Notes under the pieces: model-generated
Database searches by the model: none
Seen by the model: the letters and a program-made list of their open reading frames with translations, nothing else
What the model was told of the DNA's origin: nothing
Source of the DNA: a bacterium
GTDB taxonomy: Bacteria > Bacillota > Clostridia > Lachnospirales > Lachnospiraceae
Direction of reading: 5' to 3'
DNA: 64,000 nucleotides
NCBI GenBank assembly: GCA_023663725.1
Contig: JAMPGX010000009.1
Span: 1 to 64,000 of the forward strand
In this document: positions 45,014-54,158 of the stretch, piece by piece
How the letters are laid out: each line of letters starts with the position of its first letter
Position numbering within the stretch: the stretch's first letter is position 1
Program-made: the position numbers and the translations under genes

Positions 45014-45258
45014 AAATGCAATCAGGAAAGACGAAGACGGAGACAGTACATATACCCCGAAGTCACAGAGAGCCGCGGGAGCTGAGAAGCGGTGCGGGCA
45101 GGATATATGGAATATCCCTCCCGAGTTGCAGCACCAAAATGCCATGCGGCGTGAGTAGATGCTGACGGGTTTCTCCCGTGACAGAGGACGCATATGCTGG
45201 TATGTCGTAAATGGATAGGATGAACAATAGTCTCTGCCGTTTACGGTGGGGGCTGTTT
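45014..45258 (+). promoter_or_regulatory. T-box-like leader RNA
   Basis: The leader shows stem I landmarks of T-box riboswitches in order: AGTA at 45037, AGAGAGC (45067-45073), GCTGAGAAGCGG (45081-45092), ATGGAAT (45107-45113), CTCCCGAG (45118-45125) and a GGTGC/GCACC closing pair (45091-45095 with 45131-45135). A GAGTA segment and an ACGGG/CCCGT hairpin (45165-45179) follow, as in T-box stem III. The antiterminator bulge TGGNACCGCG is degenerate (TGGTATGTCG at 45198-45207). A later stem (CGTAAATGG/CCGTTTACG) is followed only by TTTT. I cannot assign the specifier codon. The remainder of the gap to 45412 shows short hairpins only. Confidence 0.5.
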
Positions 45259-45412
45259 TGACATGGGATCGAACGGTCGGGCATCAACGCTATGCGGCAA
45301 TATGCCTGGCTTTGCTCTGTCTGCGGGACAGGCGGTCAGGGAGAGGCGCTTGATACGATACAGGATTGGATTAGCGCAATATAGCAGATACTCTGCGGAA
45401 AAGAGGTTAAGT

Positions 45413-45985
45413 ATGAAGGACACAATTGAGATCAGATGGCATGGTCGGGGAGGGCAGGGCGCCAAGACTGCGGCGCTGCTGCTGGCGGATGTAGCGTTTA
45501 AGACGGGAAAATATGTGCAGGGCTTTCCAGAGTATGGCCCTGAGCGGATGGGGGCGCCGATCACCGCGTACAACCGGCTCAGCGACAAGCCTATTACGAT
45601 TCATTCCAACATCTATGAGCCGGACCTGGTGGCCGTGGTAGACGACAGCCTGCTCGAGGCCATCGATGTGACGCATGGGCTGAGCGCCGAGGGCGCCGTT
45701 ATCGTCAACAGCGAGAAGCCCAGGGAGGAGATACTTCCCCATCTGAGAGGCTTCCAGGGCAGGGTGTATGTGATTGACGCCAGAGAGATATCCGTCAGGG
45801 CGCTGGGTAAATATTTCCCCAATTCTCCGATGCTGGCTGCGGTAGTGGCGGTGTCGGGCGTGATGGAGCCGGAGGTGTTCCTGCGGGAGATGCGGGCCTC
45901 CTACCAGCACAAGTTCGCCAAGAAGCCGGAGGTCATAGACGGCAATATGAAGGCGCTGGAGCTGACTTTTGAAGCGTTGCGGTAA
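45413..45985 (+). CDS. porG: 2-oxoacid:ferredoxin oxidoreductase, gamma subunit
   Basis: A 190-residue gamma subunit of a four-subunit 2-oxoacid:ferredoxin oxidoreductase. IEIRWHGRGGQGAKTAALLL is the family start, followed by VQGFPEYGPERMGAPITAYN and ALGKYFPNSPMLAAVVAVSG. ATG 45413 follows AAGAGG; longer in-frame starts fall in the leader. It is followed by delta, alpha and beta subunit genes in the usual order. The complex makes acyl-CoA and reduced ferredoxin from a 2-oxoacid and CoA. Pyruvate is the most likely substrate, but 2-oxoisovalerate cannot be excluded by eye. Confidence 0.9.
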   Translation: MKDTIEIRWHGRGGQGAKTAALLLADVAFKTGKYVQGFPEYGPERMGAPITAYNRLSDKPITIHSNIYEPDLVAVVDDSLLEAIDVTHGLSAEGAVIVNSEKPREEILPHLRGFQGRVYVIDAREISVRALGKYFPNSPMLAAVVAVSGVMEPEVFLREMRASYQHKFAKKPEVIDGNMKALELTFEALR

Positions 45986-46008
45986 CAGAACAAAACGGGA
46001 GGATTGAG

Positions 46009-46305
46009 ATGAAAAGTACGGAAATTAATGAAAAGAGCCCCTGGCAGGACATCACGGAGGGCAATAAAATATTTGAACCCGCCACATCGAGGCATTTCTG
46101 CACGGGAGAGTGGCGCACTTCTACGCCGGTTTTTGACGAGGAGAAGTGCAAGCAATGTCTGCTGTGTTTTCCGGTCTGTCCGGATTCCTCTATTCCGGTG
46201 AAGGATGGAAAAAGAGAGGATTTTGACTATGAGCACTGCAAGGGCTGCGGCATCTGCGCAAAGGTGTGTCCCTTCGGCGCGATCACGATGAAGGAGGGCA
46301 AATAA
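46009..46305 (+). CDS. porD: 2-oxoacid:ferredoxin oxidoreductase, delta subunit
   Basis: A 98-residue ferredoxin-like subunit with two 4Fe-4S motifs: CKQCLLCFPVCPDSS and CKGCGICAKVCPFGA, each CxxCxxCxxxCP. It passes electrons from the thiamin site to external ferredoxin. It lies 23 bp after porG, and its stop codon directly abuts the porA start (ATAAATGG). GGGAGG precedes the ATG. Confidence 0.93.
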   Translation: MKSTEINEKSPWQDITEGNKIFEPATSRHFCTGEWRTSTPVFDEEKCKQCLLCFPVCPDSSIPVKDGKREDFDYEHCKGCGICAKVCPFGAITMKEGK

Positions 46306-47499
46306 ATGGCAATCAGAGAACGTTTATCCGGCAATGAGGCGGTAGCTTACGCCATCAGGCAGATCAATCCGGACGTGATGCCTGCGTTTCCCATTACGCC
46401 GTCCACGGAGATTCCGCAGTATGTCGCGAACTATATTGCCAACGGGGAGATGGACACAGAGTTTATCCCTGTAGAGAGCGAGCACAGCGCCATGAGCGCC
46501 ACGCTGGGGGCCAGCGCTGCGGGCGCCAGAGCTCTGACAGCGACCTCCTCCTGCGGCATGGCATTGATGTGGGAGGAACTGTATGTGGCGGCATCTGACA
46601 GGCTTCCCATCGTGCTGGCGTTGGTCAATCGCGCTCTCACGGGCCCGATCAACATCAATGCGGATCACTCCGACAGCATGGGGGCCAGGGACAGCGGATG
46701 GATACAGATCTATGCGGAGTCCAACCAGGAGGTGTATGACAATTTCCTGCAGGCTTTTCCGATTGCGGAGGACCCACGTGTGCATCTGCCCGTCATGATC
46801 TGTCAGGACGGCTTTATCACCAGCCACGGTGTGGAGAATATCCTGCTGGTGGAGGATGAGAAGGTGAAGGAGCTGGTGGGGGAATATCATCCGGAGCATT
46901 TTCTGTTAAACGCCAGGGAGCCCATAGCGGTAGGGCCCTATGCGGTATCAAATTACTATATGGAGACCAAGAGGGGCCAGCGGGAAGCCATGCTCAACGC
47001 CAGGGATGTCATTCTGGAGATGGCGGCCAGGTTTGAGGGGCTGACGGGCAGACATTATGGCTTCTTTGAAGAGTATGCGATGGAGGATGCGGAGTATGTG
47101 ATTGTCATCATCGGCTCCGCCGCAGGCACCTGCAAGGCCGCTGTTGACAGGCTCCGCAGCGAGACCGGCAAGAAGGTGGGTCTGTGCAAGATCCGTGTGT
47201 TCCGTCCTTTTCCGGAGAAAGAACTGGCGGACGCCCTGAAGGACCGCAAAGCGGTTGCGGTGCTGGACCGCAGCGAGATGTTCTCCGCCACAGGCGGCCC
47301 TCTGGGAGCGGAGGTGCGCGCGGCGCTGTACAGCGCAAAGGCTCAGGCTGAGGTAGTGAATTATCTGTATGGACTGGGCGGCAGGGATATCACAGTGGAG
47401 GATTTTGAACGGGTGTATGAGAGACTGGAGCAGATCGCCCAGACACATGAGATTCCAGATATGTATGAATATATAGGGCTGCGCTCCAGGGCAAAGTAG
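46306..47499 (+). CDS. porA: 2-oxoacid:ferredoxin oxidoreductase, alpha subunit
   Basis: A 397-residue alpha subunit. It opens IRERLSGNEAVAYAIRQINP and contains PAFPITPSTEIPQYVA and FIPVESEHSAMSATLGASAA, the motif around the conserved Thr/Glu for substrate and thiamin activation, then TATSSCGMALMWEELYVAA. Residues 250-380 form the C-terminal domain (IVIIGSAAGTCKAAVDRLRS). It pairs with PorB. Length is typical. It starts directly after porD and ends 34 bp before porB. Confidence 0.93.
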   Translation: MAIRERLSGNEAVAYAIRQINPDVMPAFPITPSTEIPQYVANYIANGEMDTEFIPVESEHSAMSATLGASAAGARALTATSSCGMALMWEELYVAASDRLPIVLALVNRALTGPININADHSDSMGARDSGWIQIYAESNQEVYDNFLQAFPIAEDPRVHLPVMICQDGFITSHGVENILLVEDEKVKELVGEYHPEHFLLNAREPIAVGPYAVSNYYMETKRGQREAMLNARDVILEMAARFEGLTGRHYGFFEEYAMEDAEYVIVIIGSAAGTCKAAVDRLRSETGKKVGLCKIRVFRPFPEKELADALKDRKAVAVLDRSEMFSATGGPLGAEVRAALYSAKAQAEVVNYLYGLGGRDITVEDFERVYERLEQIAQTHEIPDMYEYIGLRSRAK

Positions 47500-47533
47500 C
47501 CAGTGGCACGCATAGGAATTATGGGAGGAAATC

Positions 47534-48472
47534 ATGGAACGTACATACAATTTTAAAGAGGTTATGAGTAAGGAGGAGCGGCTGGCTCCCGGTCACAGGA
47601 TGTGCGCTGGCTGCGGAGGCACTGTGGCGGTGCGCGCGGTATTGCGCGCACTCCATCCGGAGGACAGGGCAGTGGTGGGCAATGCCACCGGCTGCCTGGA
47701 GGTATCCAGCTTCATGTATCCCTTTACCGCTTATGAGGACAGCTATATTCATAATGCTTTCGAAAACGCAGGAGCCACTCTGTCCGGTGTGGAGACTGCC
47801 TATCGGGTGTTGAAAAAGAAGGGAAGGATTGATGACACGTTCAAATTCATCACCTTTGGCGGAGACGGCGGCACCTACGACATCGGCTTTCAGTCCCTCT
47901 CCGGCGCCATGGAACGGGGACATGACATGGTGTATGTCTGTTATGATAACGGCGCCTACATGAACACGGGAACTCAGCGCTCCTCCGCCACTCCCCAGTA
48001 TGCCGACACGACGACCACACCTGCGGGACGGGTCAGCGACGGCAAGGTACAGGTGCGCAAGGATCTGACCGCAATTATGGCGGAACACCATATCCCTTAC
48101 GCGGCCCAGAGCACATTTACAAGCAATTTTAAAGATCTCCACACCAAGGCGGAGCGGGCCATCTATACGTCGGGCGCGGCATTCTTAAACGTGATGTCCC
48201 CCTGTCCGAGGGGCTGGGGCTATGATCCTTCCGAACTGATGACGATCTGTCGGCTGGCTGTGGACACCTGCTATTGGCCGCTGTACGAGGTGATAGACGG
48301 CAAATGGGTGTTGAACTATATACCGAAGAAAAAACTGCCCATAGAGGATTTCCTGCGGCCGCAGAAGCGTTTTAAGCATTTGTTTAAGTCGGGAAAGGAG
48401 GAGCTGCTGGCGCAGTTCCAGATGGAGGTAGACAGGCAGTGGGAGGCTCTGCGGCGGCGCTGTGAGGCTTGA
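47534..48472 (+). CDS. porB: 2-oxoacid:ferredoxin oxidoreductase, beta subunit
   Basis: A 312-residue thiamin-diphosphate-binding beta subunit. APGHRMCAGCGGTVAVRAVL carries the first cluster cysteines, VGNATGCLEVSSFMYPF follows, and TFGGDGGTYDIGFQSLSGAM binds ThDP and magnesium (GDGxxxDIG). YDNGAYMNTGTQRSSATPQ is also typical of pyruvate enzymes. GGAGG precedes ATG 47534. It is the last gene of the operon; the next gene begins 127 bp later. Confidence 0.94.
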   Translation: MERTYNFKEVMSKEERLAPGHRMCAGCGGTVAVRAVLRALHPEDRAVVGNATGCLEVSSFMYPFTAYEDSYIHNAFENAGATLSGVETAYRVLKKKGRIDDTFKFITFGGDGGTYDIGFQSLSGAMERGHDMVYVCYDNGAYMNTGTQRSSATPQYADTTTTPAGRVSDGKVQVRKDLTAIMAEHHIPYAAQSTFTSNFKDLHTKAERAIYTSGAAFLNVMSPCPRGWGYDPSELMTICRLAVDTCYWPLYEVIDGKWVLNYIPKKKLPIEDFLRPQKRFKHLFKSGKEELLAQFQMEVDRQWEALRRRCEA

Positions 48473-48599
48473 TATGAAGTGATGGCGCTGGCGTATGCCG
48501 CATGATGCACTGGACAAATGCCGTAAAAGTTGTTACCATATAGGAAGGAAGATCCGGCGGAGGGGACGGTACACAAGCAAAGGATTGGAGTAATGTGCT

Positions 48600-50483
48600 A
48601 TGGAAGAACAGAAACGGTTTCAGAGCATATGGGGAAAATGTGATAAGCCAGTGATGGTTTTTCAGCGGAGAGATCAGGTGTATCACATGGTATACCGCAA
48701 TGAATTGGCGCTGTATGTATGTCCTAACGGCGCTCCGGCGCTGGATTATATAAATGAGGTATTGTGCGCTCCTCTAACGGAGAGTACACAACTTTTTTGC
48801 CATGCAGGAGAGAAGGTCTACTCTCCTGTTATTTTTCAATGGGAGGAATTCCAGGTCTGCCTGCTCAATGATGCGACTGTGTATTATCAGGAAAATAAAC
48901 GGGCTCTGGACGAGGCGCTGATGGCAAGTCGCGCCAAGACCAGCTTCCTGTCGGAGATGTCCCATGATATTCGCACGCCTATGGGTGCGATCATTGGCAT
49001 GACTGACATCGCTCTGATGCAGGAGGAGATACCTGGCAAGGTGAAGGAGTGTCTGAGCAAGATCAAGACCGCTTCCGGACATATGATGTCTCTGCTAAAC
49101 GAGGTTCTGGATATGTCCCGTATTGAGAGCGGCAAGATTCTGTTGCAGCCAGAGCCCGTGGATATCGCCGACCTTCTCCACGAGATTCTGATCGTTGCCA
49201 AACCCCAGGCGGATGCGGGTAAGCTGCATTTCAGGTTTGAGATGGGGCGCATGGATCAGGAGCGGATCATGGTGGATGGTGTCCGTCTAAAGCAGATATG
49301 CATCAATATCCTGTCCAACGCGATCAAGTTTACGCCAGCGGGCGGTCATGTGGATATGTATCTGGATGTGGCGGACACGGAGAAGCCGGAGCAGGTGTTG
49401 ATGACGCTGCGCATACATGACACAGGTATGGGTATGAGTCCGGAATTTATGAAGAAACTGTTTACTCCCTTTGAGAGGGAAGAGAAGTCCACCGTCAACA
49501 AGATTCAGGGAACTGGTCTGGGCATGGCAATCACCAAAAATCTGGTGGAATTGATGGGGGGGATGATACGGGTGGAGAGTGTTCCCAAGGAGGGGACATG
49601 CTTTACCCTGGAGATCCCTTTTCAGGCGGCGGAGAACAATCTGGATGCCTATAAGAAGGCTCTTGCTGGAAAACGCGTACTGGTATTGACGGCAGGCGCC
49701 GAACAGGGCAGTCATATTCAGACGATTCTGAAGAAGCTGGATATGGAGGGGGAGTTGGCGACAGATGCCATGGATGTGGTTTCTTGTCTGAATGAAGCTC
49801 TGTTGGAGGACAGGGAGTATTATGCATTTCTGACGGTGGACAGGGTGCCGGGTATGGATTTGATGCAGTTTCTGCCGGATGTGCGCAAGCGCATGGGGGT
49901 GGATTTCCCGATTCTGATGCTTTCCGAGAGCGATTGGGGGCAGGTGGAATATCTGTATACTCGCTCCGGTGTGGATGATTTCATCCCTATGCCACTGTTT
50001 GCCAGCAGACTGTGTGCGGCGCTGTATGCTTTTACCAGAGAGGGAAAGCTGGAAAAGGAGCAGGGGGATTCGACGTTGAAGTATGACTTTGGCAACAAAC
50101 GCCTGCTGCTGGTGGAGGATAATGAGATCAACAGGGAGATTGAACAGGAGATTCTGGGTATGTCGGGCATTCAGATCACTGTGGCTGAGGATGGACAGCA
50201 GGCGGTAGACAGATTCAGGGAGTCTACTCCATTCTATTATGATATGATCTTGATGGATATTCAGATGCCGGTGATGAATGGGTTGGATGCCACGAGAACC
50301 ATACGCGATATGGACAGGGAGGACGCCCAGGAGATTCCCATTATCGCAATGACGGCCAACGCCTTCGTGGAGGATGTAAAGAATTCTCTGGATGCCGGCA
50401 TGAATGCGCATCTGCCCAAGCCCTTTGACATTGAGCAAGTATTTTCTACCATGGGTATGTTCCTGGAAAGGGGGCATACATGA
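48600..50483 (+). CDS. Hybrid sensor histidine kinase
   Basis: A 627-residue cytoplasmic hybrid kinase without membrane segments. The N-terminal 110 residues are an unrecognised sensor with several cysteines. HisKA has KTSFLSEMSHDIRTPMGAII (phospho-His). HATPase has LKQICINILSNAIKFTPAGG, HDTGMGMS and GTGLGMAITKN. Residues 365-480 form a receiver-like domain whose phosphoacceptor region reads FLTVDRVPGMDLM, so it looks degenerate. The C-terminal receiver is complete: LLLVEDNEINREI, MILMDIQMPVMNG (Asp) and PIIAMTANAF, with KPF. The next gene, an HD-GYP-like protein, overlaps by 4 nt and is the likely partner. Confidence 0.88.
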   Translation: MEEQKRFQSIWGKCDKPVMVFQRRDQVYHMVYRNELALYVCPNGAPALDYINEVLCAPLTESTQLFCHAGEKVYSPVIFQWEEFQVCLLNDATVYYQENKRALDEALMASRAKTSFLSEMSHDIRTPMGAIIGMTDIALMQEEIPGKVKECLSKIKTASGHMMSLLNEVLDMSRIESGKILLQPEPVDIADLLHEILIVAKPQADAGKLHFRFEMGRMDQERIMVDGVRLKQICINILSNAIKFTPAGGHVDMYLDVADTEKPEQVLMTLRIHDTGMGMSPEFMKKLFTPFEREEKSTVNKIQGTGLGMAITKNLVELMGGMIRVESVPKEGTCFTLEIPFQAAENNLDAYKKALAGKRVLVLTAGAEQGSHIQTILKKLDMEGELATDAMDVVSCLNEALLEDREYYAFLTVDRVPGMDLMQFLPDVRKRMGVDFPILMLSESDWGQVEYLYTRSGVDDFIPMPLFASRLCAALYAFTREGKLEKEQGDSTLKYDFGNKRLLLVEDNEINREIEQEILGMSGIQITVAEDGQQAVDRFRESTPFYYDMILMDIQMPVMNGLDATRTIRDMDREDAQEIPIIAMTANAFVEDVKNSLDAGMNAHLPKPFDIEQVFSTMGMFLERGHT

Positions 50484-52339
50484 AGCCCTATCAAGAACGG
50501 TATATTGACAATATCAGGAAGGTCTTGGCCTTATCAGATATTTCTGGGCAGCTTCCGGAGGATGTGGATGCGTTTCTGGAGGTGCATTATGCGAACGCGA
50601 CCTGTATCCGACAGATTGTCAGGGAGAACACAGAGCTGCTGCGGCGATATCTGTTTCCTGTGTTGGATGACATAGCCTCCGCAGATCAGGAGGAGATAGA
50701 ACAGCTGAGTGATTTTGCTGCCCAGCTCTCACATGGGCCGCAGAGCCTGGACCTGTATCTGCATTACATGATTCATAACGCGCTCATTACCTATGCCAGA
50801 CATTGGGAGAAGCGCGATATGCTGATCAAAGAGCTCTATCATACTGCTTTGGCCCTCTTCTATCTGCAGGAGAATCTGAGTTCTCCGGGAGATCGCACTT
50901 ATAGCTGGAAGATGGGAATGCTCTTCGGGGAGGCCGCCTCCTATATCAAGATTTATGATGAGATTGAAGATCCGGAGATCAGAGGGTATATCCATCGTTC
51001 CATGGGAAATATTGCCTTGTGCTACAATATTTTTACAGACGGCGACAAGAAACTGAAAGCGGTGAGACGCTCGATCCAGATCCTGCAGGACCCGATATAT
51101 CGGGCAAAGACTCCCTCTCTGCCATGGGATACTTATTTATACAAGAGCCATCAGGAGCGTTCCACTGCCATGGGGCTGCTGCGGCGGGGCGATGCGGATG
51201 AGCAGCTGATCCGCGAGGTGATGGAGTCGGCAGAGTATGTCTGGGAACGGCAGATGGAGAGCAGCAGGCGCAAGAATACAGCTCCGGCCATGCGCTGGCG
51301 GGTTGTCTACCAGGAAAGTCAGTATTACTGTGGCGTACATCCTCTTTCCTACCTGTTGACTCAGCTGGAGAAGGTATATATGGATTGCAGCAGGGATGAC
51401 TTTTCCGGAGAGGGCATGTATGGCAATATTTTTATTCCGGCTATCTATGGTAATTATCTGCAACACAATCCGGAATATAAGGACAGAAAAAGGGATATTA
51501 TGTGCCACATGAATCGAAACGTGGTAGATTATGTTCATCGGGTGCCAAACAATCAATCAAGCGACCAGCTGTTTCACTATCTGCTCAATTTTCTGCAGGG
51601 CTTTGTGGAGTATCCCGGAGAGATGCAGCAGAAGGATGTTGTGATCAAGTTAATTGCCTGTCGGAATCTTGACGCATATGTATTCAGCAGTGTGACGGCT
51701 CATATGACGGCAATGCTGATGGAAAAGGTGATAGAAGCTCGGCCGCAGCTGTTGATTGGGATATTGTCCTGTAGTACGATAGAAGCCGTAAGGGAGCGCA
51801 GCTCGGAGCTGCGGCAGTTTGCCTATGACAGCGGAATGCTTCACGATGTGGGTATGCTGGGGATTTATCGGCTGTTGATCATGTCTGCGCGCGGCTGGAT
51901 GGATGAGGAGGCGGCTCTGTATAAATGTCATGTGACGGCGGGAGCTAATATACTGGAGCGGTGTGAGTCCACCAGGCAGTATGCGCCAGTCGCCGGCGGG
52001 CACCATGTATATTATAATGGCGGAGGCGGATACCCCGCGGGTTATAGCCGAGCGGACAATCCCGTGCAAATAGTGACGGATATGGTTTCCATTGCGGCAT
52101 ATGTCAGCAGAATGACAGGGCAGGAGACCCATGATCTGGTTCCGGTCTGTACGCTTGAGGAGGTGTCGGAGTATATCGAACGGGGAGCAGGCAGCATGTT
52201 TCATCCCGAACTGTCAGAGCTATGGCTGTCCATGGAGTCGGAGCTGTCAGAATATCTGCGGAGTGGAAGAAGAGAGGCATATGCGGAGGCAATCAGCCTG
52301 CTTCAGGGCAAGGAGCCCGTCAGTGACTGCCAAGCGTAG
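50480..52339 (+). CDS. HD-GYP-like domain protein
   Basis: A 619-residue protein, mostly helical in its first 420 residues (TPR-like or unrecognised). The C-terminal HD domain reads GMLHDVGMLGIYRLLIMSAR, CHVTAGANILERCE and GGHHVYYNGGGGYPAGYSR. HD and HH metal ligands and GYP are there. The usual Lys of HDxGK is Met, and the HHExxDG segment is changed to HHVYYNGG with one extra residue, so c-di-GMP hydrolysis is doubtful or altered. It overlaps the hybrid kinase gene by 4 nt (ATGA), suggesting kinase-controlled signalling. A terminator follows at 52358. Confidence 0.78.
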   Translation: MKPYQERYIDNIRKVLALSDISGQLPEDVDAFLEVHYANATCIRQIVRENTELLRRYLFPVLDDIASADQEEIEQLSDFAAQLSHGPQSLDLYLHYMIHNALITYARHWEKRDMLIKELYHTALALFYLQENLSSPGDRTYSWKMGMLFGEAASYIKIYDEIEDPEIRGYIHRSMGNIALCYNIFTDGDKKLKAVRRSIQILQDPIYRAKTPSLPWDTYLYKSHQERSTAMGLLRRGDADEQLIREVMESAEYVWERQMESSRRKNTAPAMRWRVVYQESQYYCGVHPLSYLLTQLEKVYMDCSRDDFSGEGMYGNIFIPAIYGNYLQHNPEYKDRKRDIMCHMNRNVVDYVHRVPNNQSSDQLFHYLLNFLQGFVEYPGEMQQKDVVIKLIACRNLDAYVFSSVTAHMTAMLMEKVIEARPQLLIGILSCSTIEAVRERSSELRQFAYDSGMLHDVGMLGIYRLLIMSARGWMDEEAALYKCHVTAGANILERCESTRQYAPVAGGHHVYYNGGGGYPAGYSRADNPVQIVTDMVSIAAYVSRMTGQETHDLVPVCTLEEVSEYIERGAGSMFHPELSELWLSMESELSEYLRSGRREAYAEAISLLQGKEPVSDCQA

Positions 52340-52357
52340 GTTAATTGGAATGAGAGA

Positions 52358-52388
52358 GGCCCGTCCCCGATGGGGGCAGGCCCCTTTT
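52358..52388 (+). terminator. Intrinsic terminator
   Basis: GGCCCGTCCCC / GGGGGCAGGCC stem with loop GAT, followed by CCTTTT. It lies between the converging HD-GYP-like and HerA-like genes. Confidence 0.8.
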
Positions 52389-52395
52389 CAATTGA

Positions 52396-53973
52396 TTATC
52401 TGCCGAATAAGGTACCGATGATGCCCCGTCCCAGCGCGGCGCCGACATTACCGCCAAGCTTCTTGCCAAAAGAACCGCCCACCGTTTTGCCGATGGTGTT
52501 TCCGAGTTCTCTGCCGACAGTTCCAGCGGCGCTGTTGGCCACGCTCTTTGCGGCAGATTTTACGGCGCGTTGGCCTGCGGCCTGTTTGCGCTCCGCGGCT
52601 TTTCGGGCAGCGGCCTCATCCTTTTGACGCTGCTTTTCCGCGGCGGCCGCCTCCTTAGCTTTCTCGGCGGCTTCAGCATTGGAGAGATTCATGCGCTCCA
52701 GAAATTCATATGCCGAATCTCGGTCAAAGAAATCATTGTACTTGGGATAGAGGATGTTATTCTTAATCTGCCGGTCTCGAATATCATCGTCCAGAGCACC
52801 CATCTGGCTTTGAGGCGGCAGAATATCACATTTTTTCACTATTGTAGGTATGCCGTCTTCATCCAGCACAGACACAAGCGCCTCGCCGATTCCCAGATTG
52901 ATCAGCGTGTCGTAGGTATCGAAGTCCGGATTGACACGGAACGACTGTGCTGCTGCCTTGGCGCCTTTTTGCTCCGCAGGCGTGTAGGCGTGCAGGGCAT
53001 GTTGCACTTTATTGCCCAGCTGAGCCAATACGCCGTCAGGAATATCCCGAGGACTCTGGGTGATAAAATAGATGCCTACGCCTTTGGAACGAATCAGCTT
53101 TACTACCTGTTCGATCTTAGTAAGCAGCGATTTGGGGGCGCTGTCAAAAAGCAGATGTGCCTCATCAAAGAAAAAGACCATCTTGGGGGCGTCCAGATCT
53201 CCGGCCTCCGGAAGAATCTCGAACAGCTCTGACAGCATCCACAGCAGAAATGTGGCATACATGGTGGGCTTGTTGATCAGTGTCTGACAGTCCAATATCT
53301 GAATGACGCCCTTGCCGTCACGATTGCGGCAGAACCAGTCCGCAATATTTAACGCAGGCTCGCTGAAGAACAGCTCGCCGCCCTCGCTCTCCAGAGCGAT
53401 AATGGCTCTGGTGATGGCTCCCAGACTGGGCTTGGTAATATTGCCGTACCTCAGAGTCAGCTCCTTGGCATTCTCGCCGACATACTGAATCATGGCCCGC
53501 AGGTCCTTTGTGTCGATCAGCAGGAGCTCCTCATCATCCGCAATCTTGAAAATGATAGTCAGAATATCGCTCTGTGTGTCGTTCAGCTCCAGAATACGGG
53601 ATAAAAGCAGAGGCCCCATCTCGGAGATAGTAGTGCGCAGAGGAAGTCCCTTTTGCCCGTATACATCCCAGTAGGTAGTGGGATAGGAGTCGAAATTAAA
53701 GCCTTCCCGGGCCAGTCCCATGGCGTCTATGCGCCTCTGCAGGCTTTCGGAGATGATGCCCGGCTTGCACATGCCAGCCAGATCTCCCTTTACATCCGCG
53801 AGAAACACAGGTACGCCGCAGTCGCTGAAGGACTCGGCCAGCACCTTGAGGGTGATGGTCTTGCCGGTGCCTGTGGCGCCTGCAATCATGCCGTGGCGGT
53901 TGGCCATGCTGGGGTATATGTATACTTTTTCATCGCCAGCCATGCCGATCCAGATCTTATTTTCCTGATACAT
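52396..53973 (-). CDS. HerA-like ATPase (DUF853 family)
   Basis: A 525-residue FtsK/HerA-superfamily ATPase of the DUF853 group. Walker A GATGTGKT is at residues 32-39 and Walker B KMVFFFDEAHLLFD in the middle; IRSKGVGIYFITQSPRDIPD is the typical strand and arginine region. The C-terminal 90 residues are a Lys/Ala coiled coil (AAEKAKEAAAAEKQRQKDEA) followed by a Gly-rich tail (GRELGNTIGKTVGGSFGKKL), both usual for this family. ATG 53973 has GGAGG 5 nt upstream. The cellular role is not established; no nuclease partner (NurA) is near. Confidence 0.88.
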   Translation of the reverse strand: MYQENKIWIGMAGDEKVYIYPSMANRHGMIAGATGTGKTITLKVLAESFSDCGVPVFLADVKGDLAGMCKPGIISESLQRRIDAMGLAREGFNFDSYPTTYWDVYGQKGLPLRTTISEMGPLLLSRILELNDTQSDILTIIFKIADDEELLLIDTKDLRAMIQYVGENAKELTLRYGNITKPSLGAITRAIIALESEGGELFFSEPALNIADWFCRNRDGKGVIQILDCQTLINKPTMYATFLLWMLSELFEILPEAGDLDAPKMVFFFDEAHLLFDSAPKSLLTKIEQVVKLIRSKGVGIYFITQSPRDIPDGVLAQLGNKVQHALHAYTPAEQKGAKAAAQSFRVNPDFDTYDTLINLGIGEALVSVLDEDGIPTIVKKCDILPPQSQMGALDDDIRDRQIKNNILYPKYNDFFDRDSAYEFLERMNLSNAEAAEKAKEAAAAEKQRQKDEAAARKAAERKQAAGQRAVKSAAKSVANSAAGTVGRELGNTIGKTVGGSFGKKLGGNVGAALGRGIIGTLFGR

Positions 53974-54158
53974 GGTTACCTCCAAAAAGAAAATTTTATA
54001 ACTGTATTTACTGTAGCATAAACGGGAACATTTCGCAAGCGTATTTGTATGCGCGGTATTTTATAATTGTTTTTCTATGTAAAATATGTTACGATAAATG
54101 AGTAATCTCAGATATGTTATGCGGAATTAAGAGAACTATATATTATGGGGAGGCAGCT

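Noticed and set aside
45014-45258. TPP riboswitch before the thiamin-dependent oxidoreductase operon
   Set aside because: A CTGAGA string is present, but the second conserved block (CCTGATCTGGATAATGCC-like) is missing; the T-box stem I order fits better.
49287-50477. Long open frame opposite the hybrid kinase
   Set aside because: Mirror of the coding strand; His- and Leu-rich shadow with no motifs.
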